A stretch of DNA of 64,000 nucleotides from Plantibacter sp. VKM Ac-2880 (GTDB lineage: Bacteria > Actinomycetota > Actinomycetes > Actinomycetales > Microbacteriaceae), in the NCBI RefSeq assembly GCF_015351235.1, contig NZ_JADKSJ010000002.1:1302001-1366000 (forward strand), written 5' to 3'. Below the pieces are notes generated by a model. It was not told where the DNA came from, did not search any database, and was given only the letters and a program-made list of their open reading frames with translations. A program made the position numbers and the translations under genes. The stretch's first letter is position 1. Every line of letters starts with the position of its first letter. Below are positions 1 through 8,642 of the stretch, in pieces.

Positions 1-48
1 GGTGATCCCGCGACACGTGCGAGGGACGGGGAATGGAACGCACGGCGG

Positions 49-1230
49 TCACAGCCGTTCGATGATCGTCGCGTTGGCCATACCGCCGCCCTCGCACATC
101 GTCTGCAGGCCGTAGCGCCCGCCGGTCGCCTCCAGCTGACCCAGCAGGCTGGCGAGGAGCTTCGTCCCGGACGCACCGAGCGGGTGGCCGAGCGCGATCG
201 CCCCGCCACGGGGGTTGAGCCGCTCGTCGTCCACCCCGAACTCGCGCTGCCACGCGAGCGGTACGGAGGCGAAGGCCTCGTTGACCTCGAACGCGTCGAT
301 GTCGTCGACGTCCAGTCCGCTGCGCCCGAGGATGCGACGGGTGGCGGGCAGGATGCCGGTGAGCATCTCGATCGGGTCGCTGCCCACCGCGGCGAAGGAG
401 ACGAACCGGGCGCGCGGGGTGAGCCCGAGCTCCGCCGCCCGCACCTCGCTCATGATGAGCGCCGCCGAGGCGCCGTCCGTGAGCGGTGAGGCGTTCCCCG
501 GCGTGATCCGCCAGGCGATCTCGGGGAAGCGGGCAGCCATGCGGTCGTCGTGGAAGACGGCGGGGAGGCCCGCGAGGCCTTCGGTCGTCGTGCCGGCACG
601 GACCGTCTCGTCGGTGGTGACGACCGAGCCGTCCGGGAGGGTGACCGCGACGACCTCGCGGTCGAAGCCGCCGGACGCCCAGGTGGCCGCGGCCCGCTCG
701 TGGGAGCGGGCGGCGAAGGCGTCGAGCTCGTCCCGACTCAGGTTCCAGCGGGCGGCGATGAGTTCGGCCGCGATGCCCTGGCCCACGAGCCCGTCGGGGA
801 ACCGGGCGCGGAGTGCTGAGCCGAGCGGGTCGGCCCCCTGCACGTTGGAACCCATGGGGGCACGACTCATCGATTCGACGCCGCAGGCGATCACGACGTC
901 GTTCCCGGCCGCCATGACGCTCTGCGCAGCGAAGGTCGTCGCCTGCTGGCTGGAGCCGCACTGGCGGTCGATCGTCGTGCCGGGGGTCTCCTGCGGGAGC
1001 CCTGCGGCGAGCGCCGCGTTCCGTGCGATGTTCTGCCCCTGCTCGCCGGACTGGGTGACGCAGCCGGCGTAGACGTCCTCGACGGCGGTCGGGTCGATGC
1101 CGGTCCGCTCCACGAGGGCACGGATCGTGCCGGCGAGGAGGTCCGTCGGGTGCACGGTGTTCAGCGCTCCGCCGGGTTTGCCACGGCCGGACGGGGTCCG
1201 GATCGCGTCGACGATCACTGCTGTGCGCAT
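49..1230 (-). CDS. acetyl-CoA C-acetyltransferase (thiolase family)
   Basis: Thiolase of 393 aa, the usual length. It condenses or cleaves acyl-CoA/acetyl-CoA in the cytoplasm. The nucleophilic Cys91 lies in DRQCGSS, the C-terminal histidine is in GGAIALGHPLGASG and the second catalytic cysteine in TMCEGGGMAN, so all catalytic residues are present. Start: two in-frame ATGs lie at 1236 and 1230. The AAGGAG directly abuts the first and is 6 nt from the second, so the second (MRTAVIVDAIR) is preferred. No beta-oxidation partner is adjacent, so degradative versus biosynthetic role is open. Confidence 0.93.
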   Translation of the reverse strand: MRTAVIVDAIRTPSGRGKPGGALNTVHPTDLLAGTIRALVERTGIDPTAVEDVYAGCVTQSGEQGQNIARNAALAAGLPQETPGTTIDRQCGSSQQATTFAAQSVMAAGNDVVIACGVESMSRAPMGSNVQGADPLGSALRARFPDGLVGQGIAAELIAARWNLSRDELDAFAARSHERAAATWASGGFDREVVAVTLPDGSVVTTDETVRAGTTTEGLAGLPAVFHDDRMAARFPEIAWRITPGNASPLTDGASAALIMSEVRAAELGLTPRARFVSFAAVGSDPIEMLTGILPATRRILGRSGLDVDDIDAFEVNEAFASVPLAWQREFGVDDERLNPRGGAIALGHPLGASGTKLLASLLGQLEATGGRYGLQTMCEGGGMANATIIERL

Positions 1231-1333
1231 AGCCATCTCCTTCGAGGTCTGCGTCCACCCTAGGCGCGCGACGTGCGGGGGTCACGGGGCTTGTCGACCG
1301 CGCACAAGACGAAGGCTGGATCGGGTCGCGTGG

Positions 1334-1500
1334 CCCTTCGACAAGCTCAGGGACCGGACGGGGGAACTCAGGGACCGGACGGGGGAACTCAGGGACCGGA
1401 CGGGGGAACTCAGGGACCGGACGGGGAACTCAGGGACCGGACGGGGGAACTCAGGGACCGGACGGGGGAACTCAGGGACCGAGGGGGACTCCGGGACCGG
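1334..1500. repeat. dispersed repeat extended into a 21-bp tandem array
   Basis: One full dispersed repeat (TTCGACAAGCTCAGGGACC core, from about 1337) continues into direct tandem copies of its own 3' half. The unit is 21 bp (CTCAGGGACCGG plus ACGGGGGAA). Units start at 1346, 1367, 1388, 1409 (20 bp, one G missing), 1429 and 1450, with a degenerate copy from 1471. There are no spacers, so this is not a CRISPR. It lies between the divergent thiolase and trhO genes. Confidence 0.9.
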
Positions 1501-1540
1501 GGTCGCGGCCTGACACGGGAGCGGGTCGCGCACGGGCGAT

Positions 1541-1546
1541 TACGAT
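1541..1546 (+). promoter_or_regulatory. -10 hexamer of trhO, leaderless arrangement
   Basis: TACGAT ends exactly 6 nt before the GTG start of trhO, placing transcription initiation at or next to the start codon. No Shine-Dalgarno is present. This suggests a leaderless mRNA. Confidence 0.5.
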
Positions 1547-1552
1547 TGACCG

Positions 1553-2518
1553 GTGGCCGACCCGAAGATCCTCCTGTACTACGCGTTCGCGCCCCTCGCG
1601 GACCCGGAGGCGATCCGCCTGTGGCAGCGCGACCTCTGCGAGTCGCTCGGTCTCCGCGGCCGCATCCTCATCTCGAAGGACGGCATCAACGGCACGGTCG
1701 GCGGCGAGCTCGACGCCTGCAAGCGGTACGTCCGGAAGACGACGGAGCACCCAGCGTTCCGCGGCCTGGACGTCAAGTGGAGCGACGGTTCCGGCTTCGA
1801 CGAGGACGACACCGTCCGCACGTCCAAGCACCGACCGGCGCCGTGGCGGCGGATCAGCGACTTCCCGAAGCTCAGTGTGAAGGTACGCGAGGAGATCGTG
1901 TCCTTCGGCGCCCCCGGCGAACTGCGGGTCGACGAACACGGCGTCACCGGTGGAGGGGTGCACCTCCAGCCCACCGAACTGCACGAGCTCGTGGCCGAAC
2001 GTGGTGACGACGTCGTCTTCTTCGACGGCCGCAACGCGTTCGAGGCGGAGATCGGCCGGTTCGCGGGCGCGGTCGTCCCGGACGTCGCGACCACCCGGGA
2101 CTTCGTCGCGGAGCTGGACAGTGGCAAGTACGACCACCTCAAGGACAAGCCCGTCGTCACCTACTGCACGGGCGGCATCCGTTGCGAGGTGTTGTCAGGG
2201 CTCATGCGCTCGCGTGGCTTCGGCGAGGTCTACCAACTCGACGGCGGCATCGTCCGGTACGGCGAGCAGTTCGGCGACGACGGCCTCTGGGAGGGATCGC
2301 TGTACGTGTTCGACAAGCGCGGTTCGCTGGACTTCAGCGACCACGCCGCTGTCATCGGGCACTGCGTCGTCTGCGACACGGCGACGAAGCACCTGCAGAA
2401 CTGCGCCGACCCGTCGTGCAAGACGCAACTCGTGGTCTGCGAAACCCACGCGGACGACCCGAGCGGTGGCCCGCGGTGCATCGTCCACGCCGACACAGCG
2501 CCGGCCGCGATCACCTGA
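1553..2518 (+). CDS. trhO: tRNA uridine 5-hydroxylation protein TrhO (rhodanese family, UPF0176)
   Basis: 321-aa member of the YceA/TrhO family, which performs oxygen-dependent hydroxylation of U34 in tRNA, the first step to 5-methoxyuridine-type wobble modifications. An N-terminal acylphosphatase-like domain (residues 1-100) carries the family's [14 protein letters not shown] block. A rhodanese domain follows, with active cysteines Cys205 and Cys211 in TYCTGGIRC, then a C-terminal cysteine-rich segment ([17 protein letters not shown]) as in the family. The GTG start is preceded by a leaderless-type -10 instead of an RBS. Confidence 0.93.
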   Translation: MADPKILLYYAFAPLADPEAIRLWQRDLCESLGLRGRILISKDGINGTVGGELDACKRYVRKTTEHPAFRGLDVKWSDGSGFDEDDTVRTSKHRPAPWRRISDFPKLSVKVREEIVSFGAPGELRVDEHGVTGGGVHLQPTELHELVAERGDDVVFFDGRNAFEAEIGRFAGAVVPDVATTRDFVAELDSGKYDHLKDKPVVTYCTGGIRCEVLSGLMRSRGFGEVYQLDGGIVRYGEQFGDDGLWEGSLYVFDKRGSLDFSDHAAVIGHCVVCDTATKHLQNCADPSCKTQLVVCETHADDPSGGPRCIVHADTAPAAIT

Positions 2519-2528
2519 GCGAGCGCCC

Positions 2529-3002
2529 ATGACCTCCCACTTCATCCTCCGTACGGAGCTCGACGGCACGATGGAGCAGGCGTTCGAGCTCGCGCGTTCC
2601 ATCGACGCGCACCTCGGCTCGATGCAGCACACCAGTGAGCGGGCGATCGGCGGGGTGACCTCCGGCCGCATCGGCCTGGGCGAGACGGTCACCTGGCGTG
2701 CGCGGCACTTCGGTGTCCCGTGGACGATGACCAGCCGGATCACCGAGTTCGAGGAGTTCGACCGCTTCACCGACGAGCAGGTGCGCGGCCCGTTCCGCAG
2801 CTTCCGGCATGTCCACCTCTTCGAACCGCTCGAACGCCCGATGGGGACGGCGCGCACCATCATGCTCGACGACATCACCTTCTCGGCGCCCTTCGGCCCC
2901 CTGGGCGTCGTCGCGGAACACCTCGCCCTCACCAGGCATCTGCGGCGGCTCATCCAGGCGCGGAACCGGTGGCTGGCGGACGCCCTTCGACACGCTCAGT
3001 GA
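2529..3002 (+). CDS. SRPBCC/polyketide cyclase-like protein
   Basis: 157-aa protein starting MTSHFILRTELDGTMEQAFELARSID, 10 nt after trhO and probably cotranscribed. The pattern of an initial ligand-cavity strand, a helix with many charged residues and a central GETVTWRARHFGVPWTMTSRI strand fits the START/SRPBCC fold, which binds hydrophobic ligands; the ligand is unknown. Oddity: the last seven codons (DALRHAQ) and the TGA stop are supplied by a copy of the dispersed repeat beginning at 2983. Confidence 0.75.
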   Translation: MTSHFILRTELDGTMEQAFELARSIDAHLGSMQHTSERAIGGVTSGRIGLGETVTWRARHFGVPWTMTSRITEFEEFDRFTDEQVRGPFRSFRHVHLFEPLERPMGTARTIMLDDITFSAPFGPLGVVAEHLALTRHLRRLIQARNRWLADALRHAQ

Positions 3003-3064
3003 CCGGAGGGGGTGGCTGAGCGACCGACCGCGACAGGCTCCGGTCCCTGAGCCTGTCGAAGGGC
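2983..3064. repeat. inverted pair of dispersed repeats
   Basis: A plus-oriented copy (from 2983, variant TTCGACACGCTCAGTGACC) is followed by a minus-oriented copy ending in TGTCGAAGGG at 3063. The two arms could fold into a long hairpin at the 3' end of the SRPBCC gene and may work as a transcript end. The left arm is coding. Confidence 0.85.
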
Positions 3065-3148
3065 GGGCGATACCTCGACATCGAGACAACCCGAGCTCCG
3101 ACGGGCTCGACTCCGACCGCGCACATCCGCCCCTGCCAAGATGGTCCC

Positions 3149-4102
3149 ATGGGTGTTCGCACGAAGTCGAAACTGGCCATCATCGGGGCGGGGAGCGTCG
3201 GTTCGTCCCTCGCGTACGCCTCGCTCATCCGCGGCAGCGCCCGCCGGGTGGCGCTCTACGACATCGACGGCGAGCGGGCCTCCGCCGAGGTCCTCGACCT
3301 CGCCCACGGAACGCAGTTCACCGGGTCGAGCAGCATCACCGGTGGTGACGACATCTCCGTCGTCGCCGACGCAGACGTGGTCGTCATCACGGCCGGCGCC
3401 AAACAGGAACCGGGCCAGACCCGCCTCGACCTGGCGGGGACGAACATCCGCATCCTCGAACAGCTGCTCCCGAAGCTCGTCGAGCAGGCACCCGACGCGA
3501 TCTACATGCTCGTCACGAACCCCTGCGACGTCCTCACCGTCGCCGCCCAGCAGATCACCGGTCTGCCCCGGGAGCGGGTCTTCTCCTCCGGGACGGTCCT
3601 CGACACCTCCCGCCTGCGCTGGCTACTGGCCGAGCGGGCCGGAGTCGCGACCTCCGCCGTGCACGCCCTCATCGTCGGCGAGCACGGCGACAGCGAACTC
3701 CCCCTGTGGTCGCAGGCGACCATCGGCCCCGTGCCGATCCTCGACTGGGAGCTGCCCGACGGCTCCCGGTTCACCGAGCAGCAGCTCGACGAGATCGCCG
3801 TCGACGTCCGAACCGCCGCCTACCGGGTCATCGAGGGCAAGGGGGCGACGAACTACGCGATCGGCCTCTCGGGGGCGCGCATCGTCGAAGCCATCCTCGG
3901 CGACGAGCACGCGATCCTGCCGGTGAGCACCGTGCTCGACGGGTACCACGGGGTGAGCGGCGTGGCACTGTCGGTGCCGAGCATCGTCGACCGCTCCGGG
4001 GTGCGCTCGGTCGTCGAGGTCACCATGTCGCCGCGTGAGGAGCAGCAGTTCGCCGACTCGGCTGCGGCCGTCCGAGCATCGCTCGACTCCCTCGGGCTCT
4101 AG
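3149..4102 (+). CDS. ldh: L-lactate dehydrogenase
   Basis: 317-aa NAD-dependent L-lactate dehydrogenase interconverting pyruvate and L-lactate. The Rossmann motif GAGSVGSS is at 13-20. Gln86 in [10 protein letters not shown] at the specificity loop marks LDH over malate dehydrogenase, which has Arg there. Substrate-binding Arg92, Asp152 (LDTSRLR) and proton-relay His179 (GEHGDSE) are all present. The ATG start has no clear RBS; CAAGAT lies 6 nt upstream, a weak leaderless-type -10. It is a stand-alone gene after the repeat pair. Confidence 0.95.
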   Translation: MGVRTKSKLAIIGAGSVGSSLAYASLIRGSARRVALYDIDGERASAEVLDLAHGTQFTGSSSITGGDDISVVADADVVVITAGAKQEPGQTRLDLAGTNIRILEQLLPKLVEQAPDAIYMLVTNPCDVLTVAAQQITGLPRERVFSSGTVLDTSRLRWLLAERAGVATSAVHALIVGEHGDSELPLWSQATIGPVPILDWELPDGSRFTEQQLDEIAVDVRTAAYRVIEGKGATNYAIGLSGARIVEAILGDEHAILPVSTVLDGYHGVSGVALSVPSIVDRSGVRSVVEVTMSPREEQQFADSAAAVRASLDSLGL

Positions 4103-4207
4103 CAGGCCGGTCTCATCTCCCCCGAGCGGCCGATGCGCAACCGGGGTCGCCCCGATAGCGTTGACGGACGAGGCGCGGATCCGGCCGCGCCCGTGGGGAG
4201 GCACCGG

Positions 4208-5113
4208 ATGACCGCTGGCGTGACGATCGAGTTCGACGGACTCTCGAAATCCTTCGGGGCGGTGCAGGCGGTCGACGACCTGACGTTCCACGTGGAACCG
4301 GGGAAGGTCACCGGCTTCCTCGGGCCGAACGGCGCCGGGAAGACCACGACCCTGCGCATGCTGCTCGGACTCGTCCAGCCCAGCTCGGGGACCGCGACCT
4401 TCGGGGGCGTGCCGTACGCGAAGCTCCCCGTACCCGCGGCTACGGTCGGCGCGGCCCTCGAGGCGGCGAGCTTCGTCCCCGGGCGCACCGCCCGCAACCA
4501 CCTGCGCGTGCATGCTTCGGCAGCACGCCTGCCGTCGGACCGCGTCGACGCGGTGCTCGCGCAGGTCGGACTGCTCGACGTGGCCGACCGCCGCGTCGCC
4601 GGGTACTCCCTCGGCATGCGGCAACGCCTCGGTCTCGCGACCGCCCTCCTCGGCGACCCCGGGGTGCTGGTCCTCGACGAGCCCATCAACGGCCTCGACC
4701 CCGAGGGCATCAAGTGGATCCGCGGGTTCTTGACCGCCCTCGCGGCGGAGGGCCGGACGGTCCTCATCAGCTCCCACCTGCTCAGCGAGGTGCAGCAGTC
4801 GGTCGACGAGGTCGTCATCATCGCCAAGGGGCGCCTCGCGCACGTCGGCACCCTCGCGAGCCTCGATGCCGCCGACACCCTCCGGGTCGTCGTGAACTCG
4901 CCCGAGCACGAGCGCCTCGCCACAGCACTGACCGCCGCCGGTTACACCTTCGACCAGGCCCGCTCGGGGCTCATCGTGCACGATGTCGAATCCATCGACA
5001 TCGGCCGCGTCGCCCTCGCCGCAGGTATCCCGCTCAGTGCACTGTCGCGGCATCGATCAGGGCTCGAGGATTCGTTCCTCGCCCTCGTCAGCGGCGGGGA
5101 GGACCACGCATGA
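4208..5113 (+). CDS. ABC transporter ATP-binding protein
   Basis: 301-aa ATPase of the type that powers ABC-2-like exporters. Walker A is GPNGAGKTT (about residues 39-47), the signature YSLGMRQRL replaces canonical LSGGQ as usual for this subfamily, Walker B is VLVLDEP, followed by INGLDP and the switch histidine in SSHLLSE. The C-terminal ~80 residues form the extension common in BcrA/CcmA-like ATPases. Start chosen at ATG 4208 because GGGGAGG lies 6 nt upstream; a longer in-frame start at 4133 has no RBS. It overlaps the permease by ATGA. Confidence 0.92.
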   Translation: MTAGVTIEFDGLSKSFGAVQAVDDLTFHVEPGKVTGFLGPNGAGKTTTLRMLLGLVQPSSGTATFGGVPYAKLPVPAATVGAALEAASFVPGRTARNHLRVHASAARLPSDRVDAVLAQVGLLDVADRRVAGYSLGMRQRLGLATALLGDPGVLVLDEPINGLDPEGIKWIRGFLTALAAEGRTVLISSHLLSEVQQSVDEVVIIAKGRLAHVGTLASLDAADTLRVVVNSPEHERLATALTAAGYTFDQARSGLIVHDVESIDIGRVALAAGIPLSALSRHRSGLEDSFLALVSGGEDHA

Positions 5114-5934
5114 ACTCGCTCCTGGCGGCTGTCCGCTCCGAATTCCTCAAGGTCTTCACCACCCGCGTGTGGTGGGGGCTCGCGCTCATCCTGTTCGTGT
5201 ACGTCGGTTTCGCCGCGGCCGGGGCGGCGCTCCTGTTCGCCAACATCCCGGGTGCCGCGGAGTCCAGCGGTGGCGGCGCGCAGGCGACCAGCGAGATGCT
5301 CACGCAACCGAGCCTCATCTACGGGTTCGCGACGAGCATCGGGTACGTGTTCCCGGTGCTGCTCGGAGCGCTCGCGACCACCGGTGAGTTCCGGCACCAG
5401 AGCCTCACGCCGACGTTCCTCGCCAACCCGAACCGCGGCCACGTGCTCGTCGGCAAGGTCCTGGCGCTCACCGGCGTGGGCGCACTCTACGGCGTGATCG
5501 CGCTCGTGGCGTCGGTCGGTCTCGGAGGTGGGGCTCTGGCGATCAGCGGTATCGACCCGCTGTTGACCGACCCGGACACCTGGGCGCTCATCGGCCGGGC
5601 GGTCCTCGCCATGGCCCTGTGGGGTGCGATCGGCGTCGGCCTCGGTGCCGTCCTGCCGAGCCAGGTCGGCGCGATCATCGTCGTGCTCGCGTTCACCCAG
5701 TTCGTGGAGCCGCTCCTGCGTCTCGCGGCGTCGTTCTCCGAGGTCACCGCGTCGATCGGCCGGTTCCTCCCCGGTGCCGCGACCGACGCCCTGGTCGGGC
5801 CGAGCTTCTACTCGATGATGTCCGCGCAGCAGGACGCGCTGACCTGGTGGCAGGGCGGGCTCGTGCTCCTCGGGATCGGTGTCGTCGTCGCCCTCATCGG
5901 CTACGCCACCACCTGGCGACGCGACGTCACGTAG
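5110..5934 (+). CDS. ABC-2 type transporter permease
   Basis: 274-aa integral membrane partner of the preceding ATPase, with about six hydrophobic segments (first at residues 20-43) and a typical N-terminal SEFLKVFTTRVWW amphipathic stretch. TTGEFRHQSLTPTFLANPNR matches the cytoplasmic loop found in ABC-2 permeases of the lantibiotic-immunity/multidrug type. Start ATG overlaps the ATPase stop (ATGA), indicating translational coupling. The exported substrate cannot be inferred. Confidence 0.9.
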   Translation: MNSLLAAVRSEFLKVFTTRVWWGLALILFVYVGFAAAGAALLFANIPGAAESSGGGAQATSEMLTQPSLIYGFATSIGYVFPVLLGALATTGEFRHQSLTPTFLANPNRGHVLVGKVLALTGVGALYGVIALVASVGLGGGALAISGIDPLLTDPDTWALIGRAVLAMALWGAIGVGLGAVLPSQVGAIIVVLAFTQFVEPLLRLAASFSEVTASIGRFLPGAATDALVGPSFYSMMSAQQDALTWWQGGLVLLGIGVVVALIGYATTWRRDVT

Positions 5935-6000
5935 CCCAGGTGGACGCGTAGGCTCGGACGACAGCCAAACACCGGCGCCAGCGTCGGAGACGGGAGCACC

Positions 6001-7017
6001 ATGGGCCGCGCATACGTCATCGAGCAGGTCGAGCAGGAGGGCGGGAAGCCCACGCGGACCGTCGAGCTCCGCGATCTCGACGACGCCGAACTCCCCGACG
6101 AGTCGGTCACCGTGGACGTCGAGTTCTCCAGCATCAACTACAAGGACGCCCTGGTCCTGACCGGCAAGCCGGGCGTCGTTCGGGAGTTCCCGATGGTCGC
6201 GGGCATCGACCTCGTCGGTGTCGTCGCGGAATCGTCCGACCCGGACTGGAACGCGGGCGACCGCGTCGCGCTCTTCGGCGACGGCCTCAGCGAGACCCGC
6301 TTCGGCGGGCTCTCCGAGCGCGCTCGGGTCCGCCCCGACGCACTCGTCCGGGTGCCAGACCACGTCTCGAGCGCACAGGCCGCCGCGATCGGCACGGCCG
6401 GCTTCACCGCATCCCTCTGCGTCCTCGCCCTCGAGCACGGCGGTTTCGCCTCGGGCGCTGTCCGGCCTGGCGGCCTCCCCGTCCTCGTGACCGGTGCCGG
6501 CGGCGGTGTCGGCGGGATCGCCATCGCCCTGTTGGCGGCAGCCGGGTTCGAGGTCGCCGCGGCCACCGGCCGCGTCGACGAACTCGGCGACGCCCTGCGG
6601 GAACTCGGGGCCTCCTCGATCGTCGATCGGGCGGAGCTCTCCGAGGCGGGCCGTCCGTTGGGCAGTCAGCGCTGGGCCGGCGCGGTGGACTCCGTCGGCG
6701 GGCAGACGCTCGCGACGGTCCTGTCACAGCTCGAGTACGGCGGGACGGTGGCCTCGTGCGGTCTGGCCGGTGGTTCGGACCTCCCGACGACCGTCATGCC
6801 GTTCATCCTGCGCGGGGTCACCCTCGCGGGCGTGAACTCCGTCGAGGCACCACGGGCCGCGCGGGAGGCCGCCTGGGAGCACGTCACCTCGGCGCTCGAC
6901 CTCGACATCCTCGATCGCCTCACCGAGACGGTCTCCCTCGCCGACGCAGTCGATGCCGCCGAGCGGGTCCTCTCGGGCTCGGTCCACGGCCGCATCGTCG
7001 TCGACGTCCGCGCCTGA
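6001..7017 (+). CDS. acryloyl-CoA reductase/quinone oxidoreductase (AcuI/YhdH family)
   Basis: 338-aa zinc-free medium-chain dehydrogenase of the YhdH/AcuI group, which reduces acrylyl-CoA-like or quinone substrates with NADPH. The N-terminal catalytic domain has SSINYKDALVLTGKPGVVREFPMVAGIDLVG, diagnostic of the family. The nucleotide-binding motif is VTGAGGGVGGIAIALL (about residues 163-178). No zinc ligands are present. RBS GGGAG lies 6 nt before ATG. Monocistronic, convergent with the small membrane genes that follow. Confidence 0.88.
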   Translation: MGRAYVIEQVEQEGGKPTRTVELRDLDDAELPDESVTVDVEFSSINYKDALVLTGKPGVVREFPMVAGIDLVGVVAESSDPDWNAGDRVALFGDGLSETRFGGLSERARVRPDALVRVPDHVSSAQAAAIGTAGFTASLCVLALEHGGFASGAVRPGGLPVLVTGAGGGVGGIAIALLAAAGFEVAAATGRVDELGDALRELGASSIVDRAELSEAGRPLGSQRWAGAVDSVGGQTLATVLSQLEYGGTVASCGLAGGSDLPTTVMPFILRGVTLAGVNSVEAPRAAREAAWEHVTSALDLDILDRLTETVSLADAVDAAERVLSGSVHGRIVVDVRA

Positions 7018-7129
7018 TCGACGAGCCCGCCTATTCCTCACTCAGGAGAACTGCGGCGCGGCGCGTGCCCACCGGGCCGACACACCCGCGACCTCCTCAG
7101 ACAGCGCGTCGGACGAGGCGCTGGGAACG

Positions 7130-7168
7130 CGACAGCGGCCGGTGCCCGAAGGCGACCGACCGCTGTCG
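7130..7168. terminator. bidirectional hairpin between convergent genes
   Basis: CGACAGCGG (7130-7138) and CCGCTGTCG (7160-7168) form a perfect 9-bp stem around a 21-nt GC-rich loop. It sits between the convergent AcuI-like gene and the DUF4190-like gene. No U-tract follows, as is common in actinobacteria. Confidence 0.5.
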
Positions 7169-7185
7169 ACTGAAGCTGCTGAGAC

Positions 7186-7476
7186 TCAGTAGCCGGCGCC
7201 CGACATGACCGAGCCGAGGGTGACGGCGTAGAGGATCGAGCCGATGATGCCGAGCACGAGGAGGATGGCGCCGATGATGACACCGATCTTCGCGAGCTGG
7301 TTCGGGTAACCGGCGGCCTTGGACTGGTTCTTCGCGACGAGGCTGATGATCAGGCCGACGAGCGGCACGACGATCGCGAGGATGAGGCCGACGAGGCCGA
7401 GGGTCTTGCCCGGGTAGTCGGCGGGCAGTGCCGCGCCCTGCTGCTGGCCGGGGTTGTACTGGGGTGCGTTGGTCAT
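7186..7476 (-). CDS. small DUF4190-like membrane protein
   Basis: 96-aa protein (MTNAPQYNPGQQQGAAL...) with a short Pro/Gln-rich cytoplasmic head and two transmembrane helices: GLVGLILAIVVPLVGLIISLV, then IGVIIGAILLVLGIIGSILYAV. The two helices flank an AKNQSKAAG loop. This is the layout of DUF4190 proteins of unknown function. Start set at 7476 because AGAGGA lies about 7 nt upstream. It is a close paralogue of the next upstream gene (GKTLG[LI]VGLILA block shared). Confidence 0.8.
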   Translation of the reverse strand: MTNAPQYNPGQQQGAALPADYPGKTLGLVGLILAIVVPLVGLIISLVAKNQSKAAGYPNQLAKIGVIIGAILLVLGIIGSILYAVTLGSVMSGAGY

Positions 7477-7587
7477 GATGGTTCCTCTCGAGGATGGTTG
7501 ATGCGCCAGGGGCGCGAGCCAACAGTAGTGGTTGAGGTGCCCGACAGGGGATGGGGACAACTCCCCAATCCGACGGGCGTCGCGGAA

Positions 7588-7998
7588 CTAGGGGCAGGTG
7601 ATGGTGGTGGAGCCGCTGGTGTGCGTGCCCGAGCCGAGCTCGCCACACACCTCGGATACGGCCGATGCACCGACCGCGACCAGGGCGATCGTGATGATGA
7701 TGCCGAGCACGATGAACACGATCGAGAGGATGAGGCCGACCTTCGCCAGGGTGTTCTTGACCCCGGCGTTCTTCGACTGCATGAGGGCGACGATGCTCAG
7801 GATGAGACCGATCGGCGGCGCGAGGAACGCGAGGATGAGGCCGACGATGCCGAGGGTCTTGCCCGCGGTCGCGTCACCGGACGAAGCCGAGCCGCCGGAG
7901 TAGGCCGGGGCCGAGCCGTACTGATCCTTCGGCGGCTGCGGGGCCTGCGGGGCCTGCGGGGGCTGGCCGGGGTATTCACCGGGAGGAGGAGTCGACAT
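7588..7998 (-). CDS. DUF4190-like membrane protein, Pro-rich N-terminus
   Basis: 136-aa paralogue of its downstream neighbour. A Pro/Gln/Ala-rich soluble head (residues 1-45) precedes two transmembrane helices (GIVGLILAFLAPPIGLILSIV and VGLILSIVFIVLGIIITIALVAV) separated by ALMQSKNAG. The C-terminal tail carries two cysteines (VCGELGSGTHTSGSTTITCP) that could form a disulfide outside the membrane. RBS AAAGGA is 9 nt before ATG. Function unknown; tandem duplication is the likely origin. Confidence 0.82.
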   Translation of the reverse strand: MSTPPPGEYPGQPPQAPQAPQPPKDQYGSAPAYSGGSASSGDATAGKTLGIVGLILAFLAPPIGLILSIVALMQSKNAGVKNTLAKVGLILSIVFIVLGIIITIALVAVGASAVSEVCGELGSGTHTSGSTTITCP

Positions 7999-8187
7999 GG
8001 GCTGTGGTCCTTTCGAACAGGCGGTCTTCGGAGGTTCGAGCGGCCCCAGGATACCGGTCAGATGCCGTTTTGTGCCCTGTTCGAGGGAATTGGTCGCGAA
8101 CGACCCTGATCAGGGTCACGTTGTGGGTGCGTCGGCTTCGAGGGCACGGCCAGGACCGGGCCGCCCACGAGGCCTCCCGAGGCTCGC

Positions 8188-8535
8188 CTAGTGCAGGTCG
8201 AGCGCGGCGATGAGTTCGGCACTCCGACGGGTCGTGATGATCAGCCGCGAGTACTCGGTGTCTTCCAGATCGATGACGACCGACGGCTTCGTGCCCTTGA
8301 TGACGAGGAAGTCCTTACCGCCGTGGAACTTCCACTGCCCGATCGCGAGCGTCAGCGGGATCGCCGTGCCGGGGGCGCGGATGCCGCGGACCCAGATCCA
8401 CGGATCGTCCGTGATGGTGGCGGAACGGATGCTCGACCGTGGCACGACGACGTTGCTCCGACGCAGCGAGAGTGCTTTGTCGTACGCGGACAGTTCGATC
8501 TCCAGTCGGTCGGGGTGCAGACGCAAGGAGGCCAT
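8188..8535 (-). CDS. conserved hypothetical protein, PH-like small domain
   Basis: 115-aa soluble protein beginning MASLRLHPDRLEIELSAYDKALSLRR. The alternating beta-strand pattern and VVVPRSSIRSATI turn resemble bacterial PH-domain-like proteins, but no residue pattern proves it. No signal peptide or membrane segment. A CAGACT hexamer 6 nt before the ATG resembles the -10 of leaderless genes seen elsewhere here. Function unknown. Confidence 0.72.
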   Translation of the reverse strand: MASLRLHPDRLEIELSAYDKALSLRRSNVVVPRSSIRSATITDDPWIWVRGIRAPGTAIPLTLAIGQWKFHGGKDFLVIKGTKPSVVIDLEDTEYSRLIITTRRSAELIAALDLH

Positions 8536-8642
8536 GCCTCTAGTCTGCCAAGCCCCACCGACGTTCGCGTTGCCGGAAGTTCACAAAGCGGTAACGCATG
8601 GCCTGTCGAGCGAGGATGACGGCCCGCGAGCGCCCGCCCGCG

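Noticed and set aside
1346-1490. Possible CRISPR array at the tandem repeat
   Set aside because: Units are contiguous with no variable spacers and no cas genes nearby.
1097-1513. Open frames across the 21-bp tandem array giving RDRTGEL-type repeat proteins
   Set aside because: The 21-bp unit is a multiple of three, so several frames stay open on both strands without coding pressure. No RBS or family supports a protein.
3623-5053. Long antisense frame (476 aa) over the lactate dehydrogenase and ABC ATPase genes
   Set aside because: Composition is Arg/Gly/Asp-rich with no motifs; it is a shadow of the two well-supported genes. Many similar long antisense frames were discarded for the same reason.
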